Below, one piece after another: positions 54,135 through 63,900 of a stretch of 64,000 nt of DNA. A program made the position numbers and the translations under genes. The stretch spans positions 329,358 to 393,357 of the forward strand of contig CAWFWX010000006.1 of the NCBI GenBank assembly GCA_963819635.1, written 5' to 3'. The notes below the pieces were generated by a model. That model was given only the letters and a program-made list of their open reading frames with translations. It was not told the origin of the DNA and did not search any database. Origin of the DNA: JACVRW01 sp963819635 (GTDB taxonomy: Bacteria > Actinomycetota > Thermoleophilia > Solirubrobacterales > Thermoleophilaceae). The stretch's first letter is position 1; each line of letters begins with the position of its first letter.

Positions 54135-54986
54135 ATGGCGTCGTTGACGGCGTACCTAAGCGAGACTGCATCCACCAATTTCCAGTCCGCAACGGACTGG
54201 TATCGATATGACGTCGTTGACGCCGACGCCTGCAGCGAAGACCTGTGCGACATCCTTTCGGGTGTCTGGTATCTCGATCCGGATACGGAAATCGAAGATG
54301 CGTTGGTCGCTGAAGGACTCGATCCCGAAGAGGTCGACGAGTGGGCTCGAAGACTCGGGACCGCGGGCCCGGGTCCATCCCCGGATCAACAGTCCGACGC
54401 TCAGAAGAAACGACGGGCAATTATCGGCGAGATCCTGGCGGCCGAGATCGGGCGTGATTTTCATGGAGCCACGCGCACGCTCGCCCCGAACCTGGACCAT
54501 CCGACGTCGTTCCTGAAATCGCAGCCCGGGATCGACGTGCTCGCATTCGCACGGCAAGACGACAGCAACGAACGCTGTTCCGGGTGTGCGCGCCTCCTGA
54601 TCGTGTCTGTCAAGACCTCCAAGAACAGAATGAGCAAGGGACTCATTGAGCAAGCTGAGGATGACCTGTGTGGTCCCGACTTCAAGCTCAAGGCGCTACG
54701 GCAACTTCGATACCTGAGAGATGTTGTCGAGCCAGCTGATCGACAAGCAATGACGCGACTGGTTGCTCGGGCTCTTCGTCCAGGAGGCCATCCAGCCGTT
54801 ATCAGAGCTCCAGCCACCGTCACAGAGCCTTCGAGCGATCAGCGCTACCGAACCGCGCTGAAGTGGCTGGGCGAGCGAGCGCAGTCGAGAGCGCCTATAG
54901 CGCGGGTAATCACGGTCGAACTGGCAGCCTTCGAGGGCTTCGCCGACGCCGTCTTTTCAGATTTGGTCGAGGGTGGCAGTGGTTGA
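54135..54986 (+). CDS. HamA-like / DUF1837-like putative nuclease of a helicase-associated defence pair
   Basis: 283 aa, intact. KKRRAIIGEILAAEIGRDF, SFLKSQPGIDVLAFARQD and RLLIVSVKTSKNRMSKGLIE give an ordered E...D...xxK arrangement resembling the PD-(D/E)XK core of DUF1837 HamA. The residue before the x-K is Ser rather than Glu/Asp, so the site may be non-canonical. The gene overlaps the helicase gene by 14 nt, matching HamA-HamB organisation. Base composition is visibly less GC-rich than the neighbouring operon. Alternative: another restriction-like effector. Confidence 0.6.
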   Translation: MASLTAYLSETASTNFQSATDWYRYDVVDADACSEDLCDILSGVWYLDPDTEIEDALVAEGLDPEEVDEWARRLGTAGPGPSPDQQSDAQKKRRAIIGEILAAEIGRDFHGATRTLAPNLDHPTSFLKSQPGIDVLAFARQDDSNERCSGCARLLIVSVKTSKNRMSKGLIEQAEDDLCGPDFKLKALRQLRYLRDVVEPADRQAMTRLVARALRPGGHPAVIRAPATVTEPSSDQRYRTALKWLGERAQSRAPIARVITVELAAFEGFADAVFSDLVEGGSG

Positions 54987-57900
54987 CGCCGAAGTTCGGC
55001 GACGCCTGTTTCGCGAAGCCTTCCGACGCCAGCTAGGGCGTCGGGCGCTGGAAAAGCGGCGGCCAGCGTTTACCGAGGTTGCACTTTCAGCCATCCTGAC
55101 CGAGTACGTCAGGGCACTGGATTCGCAGGAACAGGGTCTCCCAGATGAAGAGACCGTTTCAGTGCTCCAGTCGGTCGCTGAAGCGGCTGAACACCTCGTG
55201 GGGGCAACTCAGATTGGGACCCGTGACGAACTCCTGCGCATCGCCGCGAGCGCCGCGGCGGCAGCGGGCTATGCAGCGAACGCGAGCACGTTGCTGCGGA
55301 GCGACGAAGCGGCAGGCTCAACACCCGAGATCCTTGCCGGTCGAACTACGCTGGCCTACGAGGCGTTGCTGCGACGGAGCTTCGGCTGGATGGCGCGGAC
55401 CGCGAGCGTCCCGAGGCATGAGTTGCGCGTCATCATGAACGAGCTTGAGACGGCGCCGGCTCAGGCCGGACGCGCCTCGGCAAGCCTTCGGCTGCTGCAG
55501 GGCGTGCGAGCGCTAGCGCGCTCGTTACTGGCGCTCGATGGCGGCAATCAAGACGCCGACGCGGCTTTTGCGCTGTTCGGTCGGGCCCGCGCAATAGCGT
55601 CGAAATATGACGTTGCCGATATCTACAGCCTTACGCTGGACTTCGAGTTCCAGGGTCGCTTGGCACTTGAAAACTCGACCGCCCGGCTGTTGGCACCACA
55701 CGTAGCCGATGCGGTCCTGCGGCGAGATCTCGTCGAAATTCTCGTGTCCGGACCGGGTCGCGCGTACCCCCGGTACGAGCTCTGGCCACCGCAGCGCGAC
55801 TTTCTCAAGGCGGCCCTTCGTGAGACGGACAACTTCGTCGCCGATATGCCGACCAGTGCCGGCAAAACGACGCTCGCGGAGTTGTTAATCGCGAGGTGGC
55901 TATCGGAGGATCCGGCGGCACAGGTTGTCTATCTCGCGCCACTGAATGCGCTTGCCTATGAACTCAGGGATACCTTGGGACGGCGCTTTGAGAACGTCGC
56001 TCGCGTGACGATCCAGGACGGGCTCGTCCGACATCCTGTCGGACGACTCCTCCGAAGCTACAGAAGCGCGAATCCTGGTCACAACACCTGAGAGGTTTGA
56101 CGGTTTTCTCAGGGGCCGAGCCCTCGACGAGCCCTACGGACTAAGCGTCTGCCATGGGCTGGTCGTTGACGAGATCCATCTGCTCGGGAGTTCAACACGG
56201 GGCATCACGATTGAGCACGTCGTAGCTCGTTTCCGCGCCGTACTTTCCTGCCGCTCAAATATTCGGGATCTCCGGGGTTTTGGGGAACCCGGGCGACGTG
56301 TCTTTGTGGCTCTCCCGGGACGACGCTGACCATCGCTTTCACGCCGGTGGCGGCCGACGCGCATTCAGGAAGGCATTTGGCGACTCGACGGCGAGCTCGA
56401 GTTTCGAGACGGAAGTGTCTTGTCCGGGATCGAGCGGGACTCAGGTCTCCCTCGGAGAGGCGCTCGCAGAACTGGTTGCTCAACTGGTCAAGGCCGGATG
56501 GGGACCGGCGATGGTGCTCGCGGGGTGGGCAAGCGCAACTGTCCGTCGTTGGCCGAAAAGGTTGCCGCAGCACTGGCGACCCGGGAACGACCGACGCTCG
56601 AAACGGTTCGCCGAAGGGAGCAGCTAGCCGAACGCATCGAGCGATCCGTACTGGGAGGGCTTCCGCCTTGCCAACCTCGTTCGCGAAGGGGTCGCTTTCC
56701 ACCATGCCGATCTCGATCCGCGTGTCCAAGCCTGGATCGCGGATGAAGTACGCGGCACGGAGCCGATACTTCGGGCCATCATCGCAACAACGACACTGGC
56801 CGAGGGCGTGAATCTGGCCTTCCGGCTTATCGTCTTCCACACCACGCATGTTGGCGGCGGGCTGCCTCCACCCCTCTACCGAAATGTGGTTGGACGTGTT
56901 GCCCGCGCTTACCGCGCAACGGAAGGCTTGGTGCTCTTCGTCGCCACGGAGAACCAACCACCGAGGTGGATTGCGCGCCGGTTCTGGGGTTTGCGACGAA
57001 GTGACCTCGCGGTCGAGAGCCCAACCCTCGCTTTTCGTTTTCGGACGACTGGGTAACTCAAGCTCGCACACGACCTGGGCCTCGAATCGCAGATCCTTGG
57101 CCACATTGCAGACGGCACGCTGCCGCCGGAAGACGAAAGCGAATCCATCGCAGCACGAACGCTGGCGCGTGTCACGTCTCCCGAGAACCTCGACGCAGTC
57201 GAGCCCGCGTGGCCGAGGTAACGGATGCGATGCTCGCTCAACCGGTTCCGCCACTGCAGAGATCGAGCGCTGCCAGCCTGACCGCCTTCGGCCGTGCCTG
57301 TTTGCGGACAGGCGTGAGTACAACGACGTGTGAGTTCTTTCGATCCGCGATCGTCGAACACCTGGAGTCCGACGACGAGTACTTTGGAGCGTTTCGGACG
57401 ACGACGACGAAATCCGTTCGACCTCTTCGACCTCCTAATCACTTTGACCGTCCGAGCGCCCGAAGCGTTCGTTCATAGTGAGGCCCGGCGCAAACTTGCC
57501 GAGGAGGATCTCGCTCGGGTGCTGCGAGAGCCAAGGGACGACTTTAGCCGCCCGACGCCTGACGCGGATCTCCTGGATGCTTGGCTAAGCGGCGAGCGGG
57601 TCGAGGATGTCTGGCGAGCGCATAGGCCCAGCGCGACACGCGAATCCGCATCCTTAAGTGGTGAGAACTACGTCGCGCGTGTCCAACGCCAATTCGCTTG
57701 GAGCTACTTCGGGTTTCTAAGCATTCTGGGATTCGTCCTTAGCGAACGTGGCGAAGAAGCCGCTCCCGAACTGCTCCTTTTCCATAGCTACCTTAGGCTC
57801 GGCGTCGATGACCCGATCGCGCTGAGGCTGGTTGAATGGGATTCAGCGGTCTTCACGCGCGAAACTGCCGTGGCGATATCGGAGCTCTATCCACTCCCAC

Positions 57901-58025
57901 TGCTTGGCGTCGAGGATCAGGGTGAAGTAGCGGGATGGGTTGGCGGCCTGTCGCTTGCGGAGTTAACGGACATCCTTGACGAGGAGACAGCGGCCGCGGT
58001 TTACGACCGTCTGCACTCTGAGTGA
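54973..58025 (+). pseudogene. HamB-like Ski2-family helicase, multiply frameshifted
   Basis: Repaired length ~1015 aa. The first ~365 aa are intact: helical N-terminal region, then ELWPPQRDFLKAALRETDNF and Walker A DMPTSAGKTTLAELLIARWL, VVYLAPLNALAYELRDTLG. After ~56060 the frame changes at least eight times. Fragments continue in order: ARILVTTPERFDGFLRGRA, LVVDEIHLLGSSTRGITIEH (DEIH), GNPGDVSLWL, REGVAFHHADLDP, ATTTLAEGVNLAFRLIVFHT, NVVGRVARAYRATEGLVLF, then an all-helical C-terminus to DEETAAAVYDRLHSE. These are SF2/Ski2-like motifs. Either a decayed gene or poor sequence. Confidence 0.7.
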
Positions 58026-58129
58026 AGCTGCGTCGGTGGGCGCTTTCGGTGCTGTGCTCCACGGGCGCGCTTTCGGCTGTGAAGTTGACGTGGTCGATTT
58101 CGATTGCGGCCACGTTGTCGTCTACAGAC

Positions 58130-58335
58130 AATGCTTTCCCGATTGGTCGCGTTGGTCAGCAACCGTGCCGTGATGTGCAGCCGGGTGTAGGCGACGGGGA
58201 CCTCTTGCTGCAGCAGGACGTCCAGCACCATGTCGCCCTTCTCCAGCATCTGGCGTAGTCGCGGGATCGAGGGGAGCTCGATGTCGGGGTGCACGATGTC
58301 GCGCATCCATGCGCCGGCGTCGCCGTCCAGGATCA
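58130..58335 (-). pseudogene. reverse-strand gene fragment next to the right-hand direct repeat
   Basis: Reading FTRVLILDGDAGAWMRDIVH, PDIELPSIPRLRQMLEKGDM, VLDVLLQQEVPVAYTRLHIT, ARLLTNATNRES, then probably shifted into SVDDNVAAIEIDHVNFTA. Codon use looks coding, but no start or full domain is visible and no family was recognised. It starts ~20 bp from the direct repeat, so it may be the remnant of a gene interrupted at the cassette boundary. Confidence 0.35.
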
Positions 58336-58356
58336 GGACGCGGGTGAAGTGAACCG

Positions 58357-58381
58357 ACGCAGCTTGAGCAAATTTGTATAG
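58357..58381 (+). repeat. direct repeat, right copy (ACGCAGCTTGAGCAAATTTGTATAG)
   Basis: ACGCAGCTTGAGCAAATTTG followed by TATAG. Matches 54032-54057 except for one missing T. It lies 64 bp before the phosphoesterase gene, as the left copy lies 78 bp before the HamA-like gene. It could therefore be a shared promoter/operator, or a boundary repeat. Confidence 0.75.
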
Positions 58382-58444
58382 GAAACGAACAACGGCCAGA
58401 ACCGGCGCGGAGACGACGAGTACGGATTACTGTAGGACCCCGTA

Positions 58445-59440
58445 GTGTCGCCTGTACGCATCCTGCACGTCTCAGACCTCCACGCTGTAGTTCCAGCCCA
58501 GCCAGATCAGGCTGAGCTGGTGCAGGCGATGCTCGCCGATGTTGTACGGCTGCATAATCAGCGCCAGATCAACTTCGCTGTTATTACCGGCGATCTTGCA
58601 TACAGCGGCAAGCCAGATGAGTTCATCGAGGCCGACACCGTTCTGGTCCAAGCGCTCGCCGCCCGATTGGACCTCGGCGCCGATCAGATAGCGCTCGTCC
58701 CCGGAAATCACGACGTCGATCGCACCAGGATCGACACGATCGACGAACTAGGGCTTTCGAGCCTTCTGACTGACCGGACGTCTGCGAACAGCCTTCTGAT
58801 GACACCCCGAAGGTAGAAAGGGCGTCGGATCGTTTGCGACCATTTTTCGACTATTGGCAGCGATTCTATGGCCCCCACCCGCCGACAGTGACGGCCCCGC
58901 TTGGATGGACGCGGCGGTGCCAGGTTGGGCGGGTGAACGTCGGCATTGCCGGCCTGAACTCCGCTTGGCGGTCAGCAGGCGAGCATGATCGCGGCCAGCT
59001 CCTTCTTGGCGATCCGCCGAGCCGAAGAATGCTCTCGATGCGTTGGATGGCTGCGATGTCCGGTTGGTCGCGATGTACGCACGGTCACTCGAGCGGCTGG
59101 CGCCGTTCGACGTGACGCGGTTCGTCCTTACTCGAGCGCGAGCCGACGATCGTCTTCTCAGGGCACGAGCACAGGGCCGACCCATCGCTCGAGGATCACG
59201 CACTGTGGGCAGGCCGTCTATAGCGAGCAGGGCGCCGTACGAGTCCGACGACTATCTGAACGGCTATTCAGTCGTGGACATAGACAGGATCATCTCTGCG
59301 CTTATGTCGCGCTCCGGACTGGGTGCGGATCGACTGCCTTCGACGCAGCCACAGATCTCGTGGCCGACGGTGCGTTGACGCTGCGACTCCGTCGGGGGCA
59401 CCTCCTGTCGTGGCCTAGCCGGACTTCAGGTAGGTCATAG
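58445..59440 (+). pseudogene. calcineurin-like metallophosphoesterase, frameshifted
   Basis: Intact first 120 aa: RILHVSDLHAVVPAQPDQAE (DxH), FAVITGDLAYSGKPDEF (GDL), IALVPGNHDVDRTRIDTIDE (GNHD). Further fragments in shifting frames read LRPFFDYWQRFYGPHPPTV, GRVNVGIAGLNSAWRSAGEH, DRGQLLLGDPP, a segment corresponding to S-GHEH-RADPS, and ESDDYLNGYSVVDID. This is the metallophosphoesterase domain of the type used as an N-terminal effector in some STAND/NACHT proteins. At least four frame changes. Confidence 0.72.
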
Positions 59441-61250
59441 TTGGAGTTGCGGAGTTCGTGCAGGAGTGCAGCGTGGTGGCCGACCGCCTGCCTAGGTGCA
59501 GTCTCCACGGTTGACGATCTGCTGGTTGCACCTCGGTTCTGCCGTTGCCGTATCCCGAAGTCTCGGCCGTACTCGAGTTTGGCGAAGGCTCGTGTTGTCC
59601 TGCTTATTTCCTTTCCGCCTCCAGAGTGCGCGCGTCGTCGTCGTTTCAGGTGAGGCCGAAGGGGTGTCAGTAGTTCGCTCGCTGTGGTGCTGTCGACAGT
59701 TCGAGCGCGACGATAGTCGTGTTCCGCCTTCGTGAAGTATGAGCGCAGCTTTACGCCGAACTGAATTGAAGCAGCGTTATGGAGGATCTGAAATGAACTG
59801 GTGGCGCTCAAGAAGGGCGACGAACTTCTTCTGTTCGTCGCGGCAGTAGACGACGTTGAGACGGTCGACGGTGGCCGCTTGCAGGTATTCGTCAAGTACA
59901 TCGCGCGGTATCCGCAACACCTGTGCATCGTGGGATGCGACGGCGACAACACGACGATCTCGCGAAGCGTCTCGTTGCAGCGAATATCGATTTCACGAGA
60001 GTATTTCTCGACCTTTTGGACCTCGGGAATTGCGGCAGCTGGTTGACAATCTGCTCGGGGGAGAGACCCGACGAATTGACCGATCGAACTTCTGCAAATC
60101 ATCATGAACCAGGGCGTCCGCGAGTCCCTTCGTTATGGCTGGATCGCCGCAGTGCTGGCGCAGGAGACGGATCTTGTGTCGCTGAACGTCAGCGGCTTGC
60201 TGAGCTCCTACGTGGCCTTGCTCTTGGCGGGGGGCGACGTAACAGATCTCGAACGACTCGGCACGGATGAGCCACGTCGTGAGCACCTGCTCGGCTGGTC
60301 GCGGCCGTGTTAGTCGGACGCGGCGTGGACTGGGTGTCGCGCTCGAAGGGAAGAGCCTCGCCGGGGTACCTCAAAGTTCGAGGCTGGAACTGATCCCCGA
60401 GCCGTGTTCGACAGCCTCATTCGTCGGAGGGTCCTGCTGGAGGATGACGATGTATCGCTTTTCGCCATCCGGCGTGTTCGACCGGGTCTCCGGCGTCGGA
60501 ATGATCGACGATGAGCAGTTTGCGGGCGAAGTCTTGGCCGAAACCCGAGGAACCGGGGGCTGTTCTTCACGCCGCGGACAACGCTGTACGGAGAGACAGG
60601 TCCTCGAAGTCGCGAGTCACGCCCTTGAGCGTGCGCTCGAAGAGGTCGAGGGTGAGGTATGATGGACATGTTTCAGCGGATCGGCGAGCGTCCGGGGTTC
60701 GAGAGACGCCCCGCAGTTCGAGCAGCTCAAGAACGTCGTCGTCAGGTGCCGATCAGCGGCGACGAATTATTTGACGACGACTGGCTGGACGACCTTTACG
60801 CGAGCGTCGAGTACCGGCGAATTACTCCGGTGGCGCAGCCCTGAACGCTGGACCACTGCACGAAGGTCGGACCGGCCACCACGCTGCTCGGCGGATTTGA
60901 AGAGCTCGGAGCGAGTCGACGACGTCGCCCTCAAGGCGGATGCCCTGAGGGAAGCTATTCATGCGTGGACCGTGACCACCGTTGTTCTGCGGTCCGAGAA
61001 GACCAAACAGCAGAGCTGCGTCGGCGCCTCGAGGGTTTTCTGCCCGATGACATGGATCCTGCCGAGCGCGTCCGATAGAGCGACTCTTGGACTTGCTTGT
61101 GATTTTCGTGATGGTGAGCGGGATCAAGGGGTCGTAGGCAGTGTCCATCTCGAGGGCGCGCTTCGACAGGGACGGACGATGAAACCTTTGTGGAGACCCT
61201 GGCCGATGCGCTGTTGGTGACGCTGCTGATTGCTCCCTGAGGCCTCGGAG
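59441..61250 (+). pseudogene. degraded continuation: candidate STAND/NACHT-like NTPase and C-terminal region
   Basis: No long ORF. Short coding-like fragments on the plus strand in order: VVVVSGEAEGVSVVRSL near 59640 (P-loop-like, but lacking the GKT), LKKGDELLLFVAAVDDVET near 59810 (Walker-B-like), FVKYIARYPQHLCIVGCDGD, RVFLDLLDLRELRQLVDNLL, RESLRYGWIAAVLAQETDLV, SYVALLLAGGDVTDLERLGT, RVFDRVSGVGMIDDEQFAGE and GDELFDDDWLDDLYASVEYR. The order fits a STAND NTPase joined to the upstream phosphoesterase. Assignment is by pattern only. Confidence 0.35.
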
Positions 61251-61740
61251 CTGGCGATTACATCTTCGCCGCCTCCATGAGCGACATGGTTCTCACCCGG
61301 TCATCGCGTTGCTGTGCGCAGCGACGCGTAACGCAGTACCGATCTTGACAAGGTGGGCGACCAAGACGTCGCGCACCTTGAGTCGCTTCTGGTCGATATT
61401 TATTCGGACCGCCGCGGCACTCCGGTGCGCCGCGGTCGTGAGCGTGGTCACCAAAGGCGCTCTTATCCAGGAAGTTGCGCCGTGAGCGCGAGCGCGCGCG
61501 ACGCGAAGCGGCACGATCCCCTGATGAGGAGGACTGTCGGCGGTGAACTGGACTGCAGCGAGAGTAAAGGGGCATTCGAACGTTGCGTGGACTCGCTCCG
61601 GACGCCGCTAGCGTCCGGGACGGCCGATAGCGGGTACGGCGGCATGTCTTCGAGCTATTGCATCACGCGCAGGTCCAGGTTCGGGGCAGGAGACGTCGGT
61701 GTGTGCTCCACGGGCGAGCCTTTGGACCGTGAATCCCCAT
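61251..61740. other. no recognisable gene
   Basis: GC-rich sequence with scattered short ORFs only; DQDVAHLESLLVDIYSDRRG near 61355 looks weakly coding. It ends at the compositional change at about 61740. Confidence 0.35.
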
Positions 61741-61744
61741 AATA

Positions 61745-62474
61745 TCGGCGACCGAAAGCGGCATCCACAGAGCCGCCGCTGACGAGGAAATGCCTGCCGC
61801 CGGGAACAGTGCCGAATCCATCCAGCCGCGCGATGTTCGGATGGGTCAGATGCGACAGCGAAATGCGCTCCTCGGCCAGGATGCTCTCCATCATCTCGTC
61901 CGTTTCGCCGTCGAGCAAAATTCGCACGAGCACTTTCTTGTCCTCGACGATCTTATCGTCGGCCAGATACGCAAGGCCCGTTTCGTCACCGCCGAGAAAA
62001 TCCGAGACCTTATAACGCCCCTTCACAGTCTGGCCAATGAAATCTTCCGGGTTGTTCTCGTCAAAATCGGCGACAGTCCCGGCGAGGCGATCGGTATCGT
62101 AAATATCGACATGGCCTGCCGGAATATCGTCAGGGTTCACTTTGCGTCCGATCGGTTTTGCGTCAGCAATGGAGGGAACAGGCTCTGGAACCTCGACCGG
62201 CTGCGGCAAACGGCGCCGGCTTCTCGAGTTCGGGTTTGATGTCGTCGAGCTCGAAGAACACCTCGTCAAGACCTGCGTCAACCGTCGGGGCGTTGGCTTT
62301 GAGAGCCTTGTCGTCAAGGTCGCTGATGCCCTCGAGTTTTGGGATCAGATTGCGAAAATGCCGCCGTCGCGTCCCGCCGAAGCCGCGGCCTCGGAAACCA
62401 GGCGCGAGCCGTCGGTCGGGCAAAAGTCGCCGCGAGCCTTCCACGAACGTTTGACTGCATTTAGGGCAATACAT
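61745..62474 (-). pseudogene. serine/threonine protein kinase N-terminal fragment, truncated at the composition break
   Basis: Starts MYCPKCSQTFVEGSRR (zinc ribbon), then after compensating indels NLIPKLEGISDLDDKALKAN and DEVFFELDDIKPELEKP; a further shift leads to GRKVNPDDIPAGHVDIYDTD, ENNPEDFIGQTVKGRYKVSD, FLGGDETGLAYLADDKIVED, KKVLVRILLDGETDEMMESI, RISLSHLTHPNIARLDGFGT. That is a zinc-ribbon plus kinase N-lobe, as in Acidobacteriota protein kinases. The HRD and DFG parts are absent because similarity ends at ~61745. Composition is clearly lower in GC than everything left of it. Confidence 0.65.
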
Positions 62475-62556
62475 GCTTCAACAACCTTAAAAATACGCGA
62501 ATGATAGCCAGAATTTACTAAATCTCAGGCAAATGGCTCCCCGGTTTAACAGAACT

Positions 62557-63889
62557 TTATCCGAATCGCGCACGCGAAAGTTTCGCTGCGAGCGATTCGC
62601 GGTCAGCATCAAGATCCAACGCCTGGCGATACGCACGTTCGGCGGCTTCGCGTTTGGCCGACTTCATATACATATCGCCCACCGTCTCGAACTGCTGCGA
62701 CAAATGCCGCTTGTCGTAACCCGTCACAAAACGGGCCGCCTGAAGTAAAGCATTCTCCGCCAGCTCGATCTTGTTCTGGCGAATATAGAGAGTTCCGAGC
62801 AAGCTGTTCGCCGCAAAATCGTTGGTGCTGACGATCAAGCTGTCCTTCAGGACATCCTCTGCCTCGTCGAATTCGCGTTGGGCCGTCAGTGCCCACGCCA
62901 GGAGCAGCAACGCCGCTGGATTTTTCGGATCGTCATTCAATGCATTTCGCAATAGCTTTTCCGATTCCTTATAACGCTGTTCGGACTGCATCACGTCGGC
63001 CACAAGCACCTTGGTCGCCACGTCGTCCGAAAGCTTGATCGCAGATTTGTATTCACCCTCCGATTCGTCGTTCAGACCCTTTCGCCGCAGCAAGCGGGCG
63101 AGATGCGCATGGGCGGGGGCAAACGACGGATCCAGCCTGATCGCATTTCGATACGCCCCTTCCGTTTCCGGCCCGATCAGGCCGCGAAGCTCGAGCGCGA
63201 CGCCAAGCTGATCGTATGCCAGCGAATTCGAAGGCGCGAGCTGAATGGCCCTGCGTGCCAAACGCTCGGCTTCCTCATACCTATCCGACAGATTCGGTGC
63301 GACCGGCTGAGTCAGAACATAACTCAGAGCAACATGCGTGATGGCGTGCCCCGACTCGATCTGAAGCAGCCCTGCGGTATGCAGCCTCGGCGTCCTCCCA
63401 ACGATGCTGGTCACTATAGAGATTCCCAAGTCCGAGATCCGCCCGCGAATCCCTCGGCTTAAACGGCCGTGCCCGCTCGTAGGCGTCTTCGGACGACATG
63501 TAATCCCGTGCATCGCGGGCGGCATTGCCCTGCTCGATCAAGTCCTCGAACATCGCGGAGGCTTGAGCCATTGTCATGCCCGGCGGTGTCTTTGGCTTTG
63601 TCGGTGCAACGTCAATCTTTGCCGGTGTGGTTGTCGGCTTGTCGTCGGCCGTATTGTCGTCCGTCGGTTCTGGTTTTCCTTTGTCGGAGGCTGGGGCCTT
63701 TTTCGCTGTCGCCTTCTTTTTGGCGGGGGGGTTCTTCGCTGCGGTTGGCTTGGCTTTTGCAGCCGGAGCCTTTTTCTTTGAGCCGTTAAACAGTTTGTTG
63801 CTGCTGCCGATCTGCGCTGAGATGTTCGCCGCCGCACAGAAACATGCGGCCATGCATACAACCTTAAAACTCTGCAAAAAACTTCTCAT
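62557..63889 (-). CDS. exported TPR-repeat protein (one frameshift)
   Basis: ~443 aa from ATG 63889. Signal peptide MRSFLQSFKVVCMAACFCAA with ANISAQ cleavage region; a long Lys/Ala/Pro linker (KKKATAKKAPASDKGKPEPT); then TPRs: MFEDLIEQGNAARDARDYMS, a frame change at ~63375, DRYEEAERLARRAIQLAPSN, AYRNAIRLDPSFAPAHAHLA, RYKESEKLLRNALNDDPKNP, FETVGDMYMKSAKREAAERA. A scaffold for protein-protein contacts outside the cytoplasm. Style and composition match Acidobacteriota rather than the main contig. Confidence 0.72.
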
Positions 63890-63900
63890 CACAAACCCAC

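Noticed and set aside
58050..61710. Shared 15-mer TGTGCTCCACGGGCG at ~58062 and ~61688, possible second pair of boundary repeats
   Set aside because: A 15-base match in GC-rich 64 kb is expected by chance about once or more, and the flanks do not align well.
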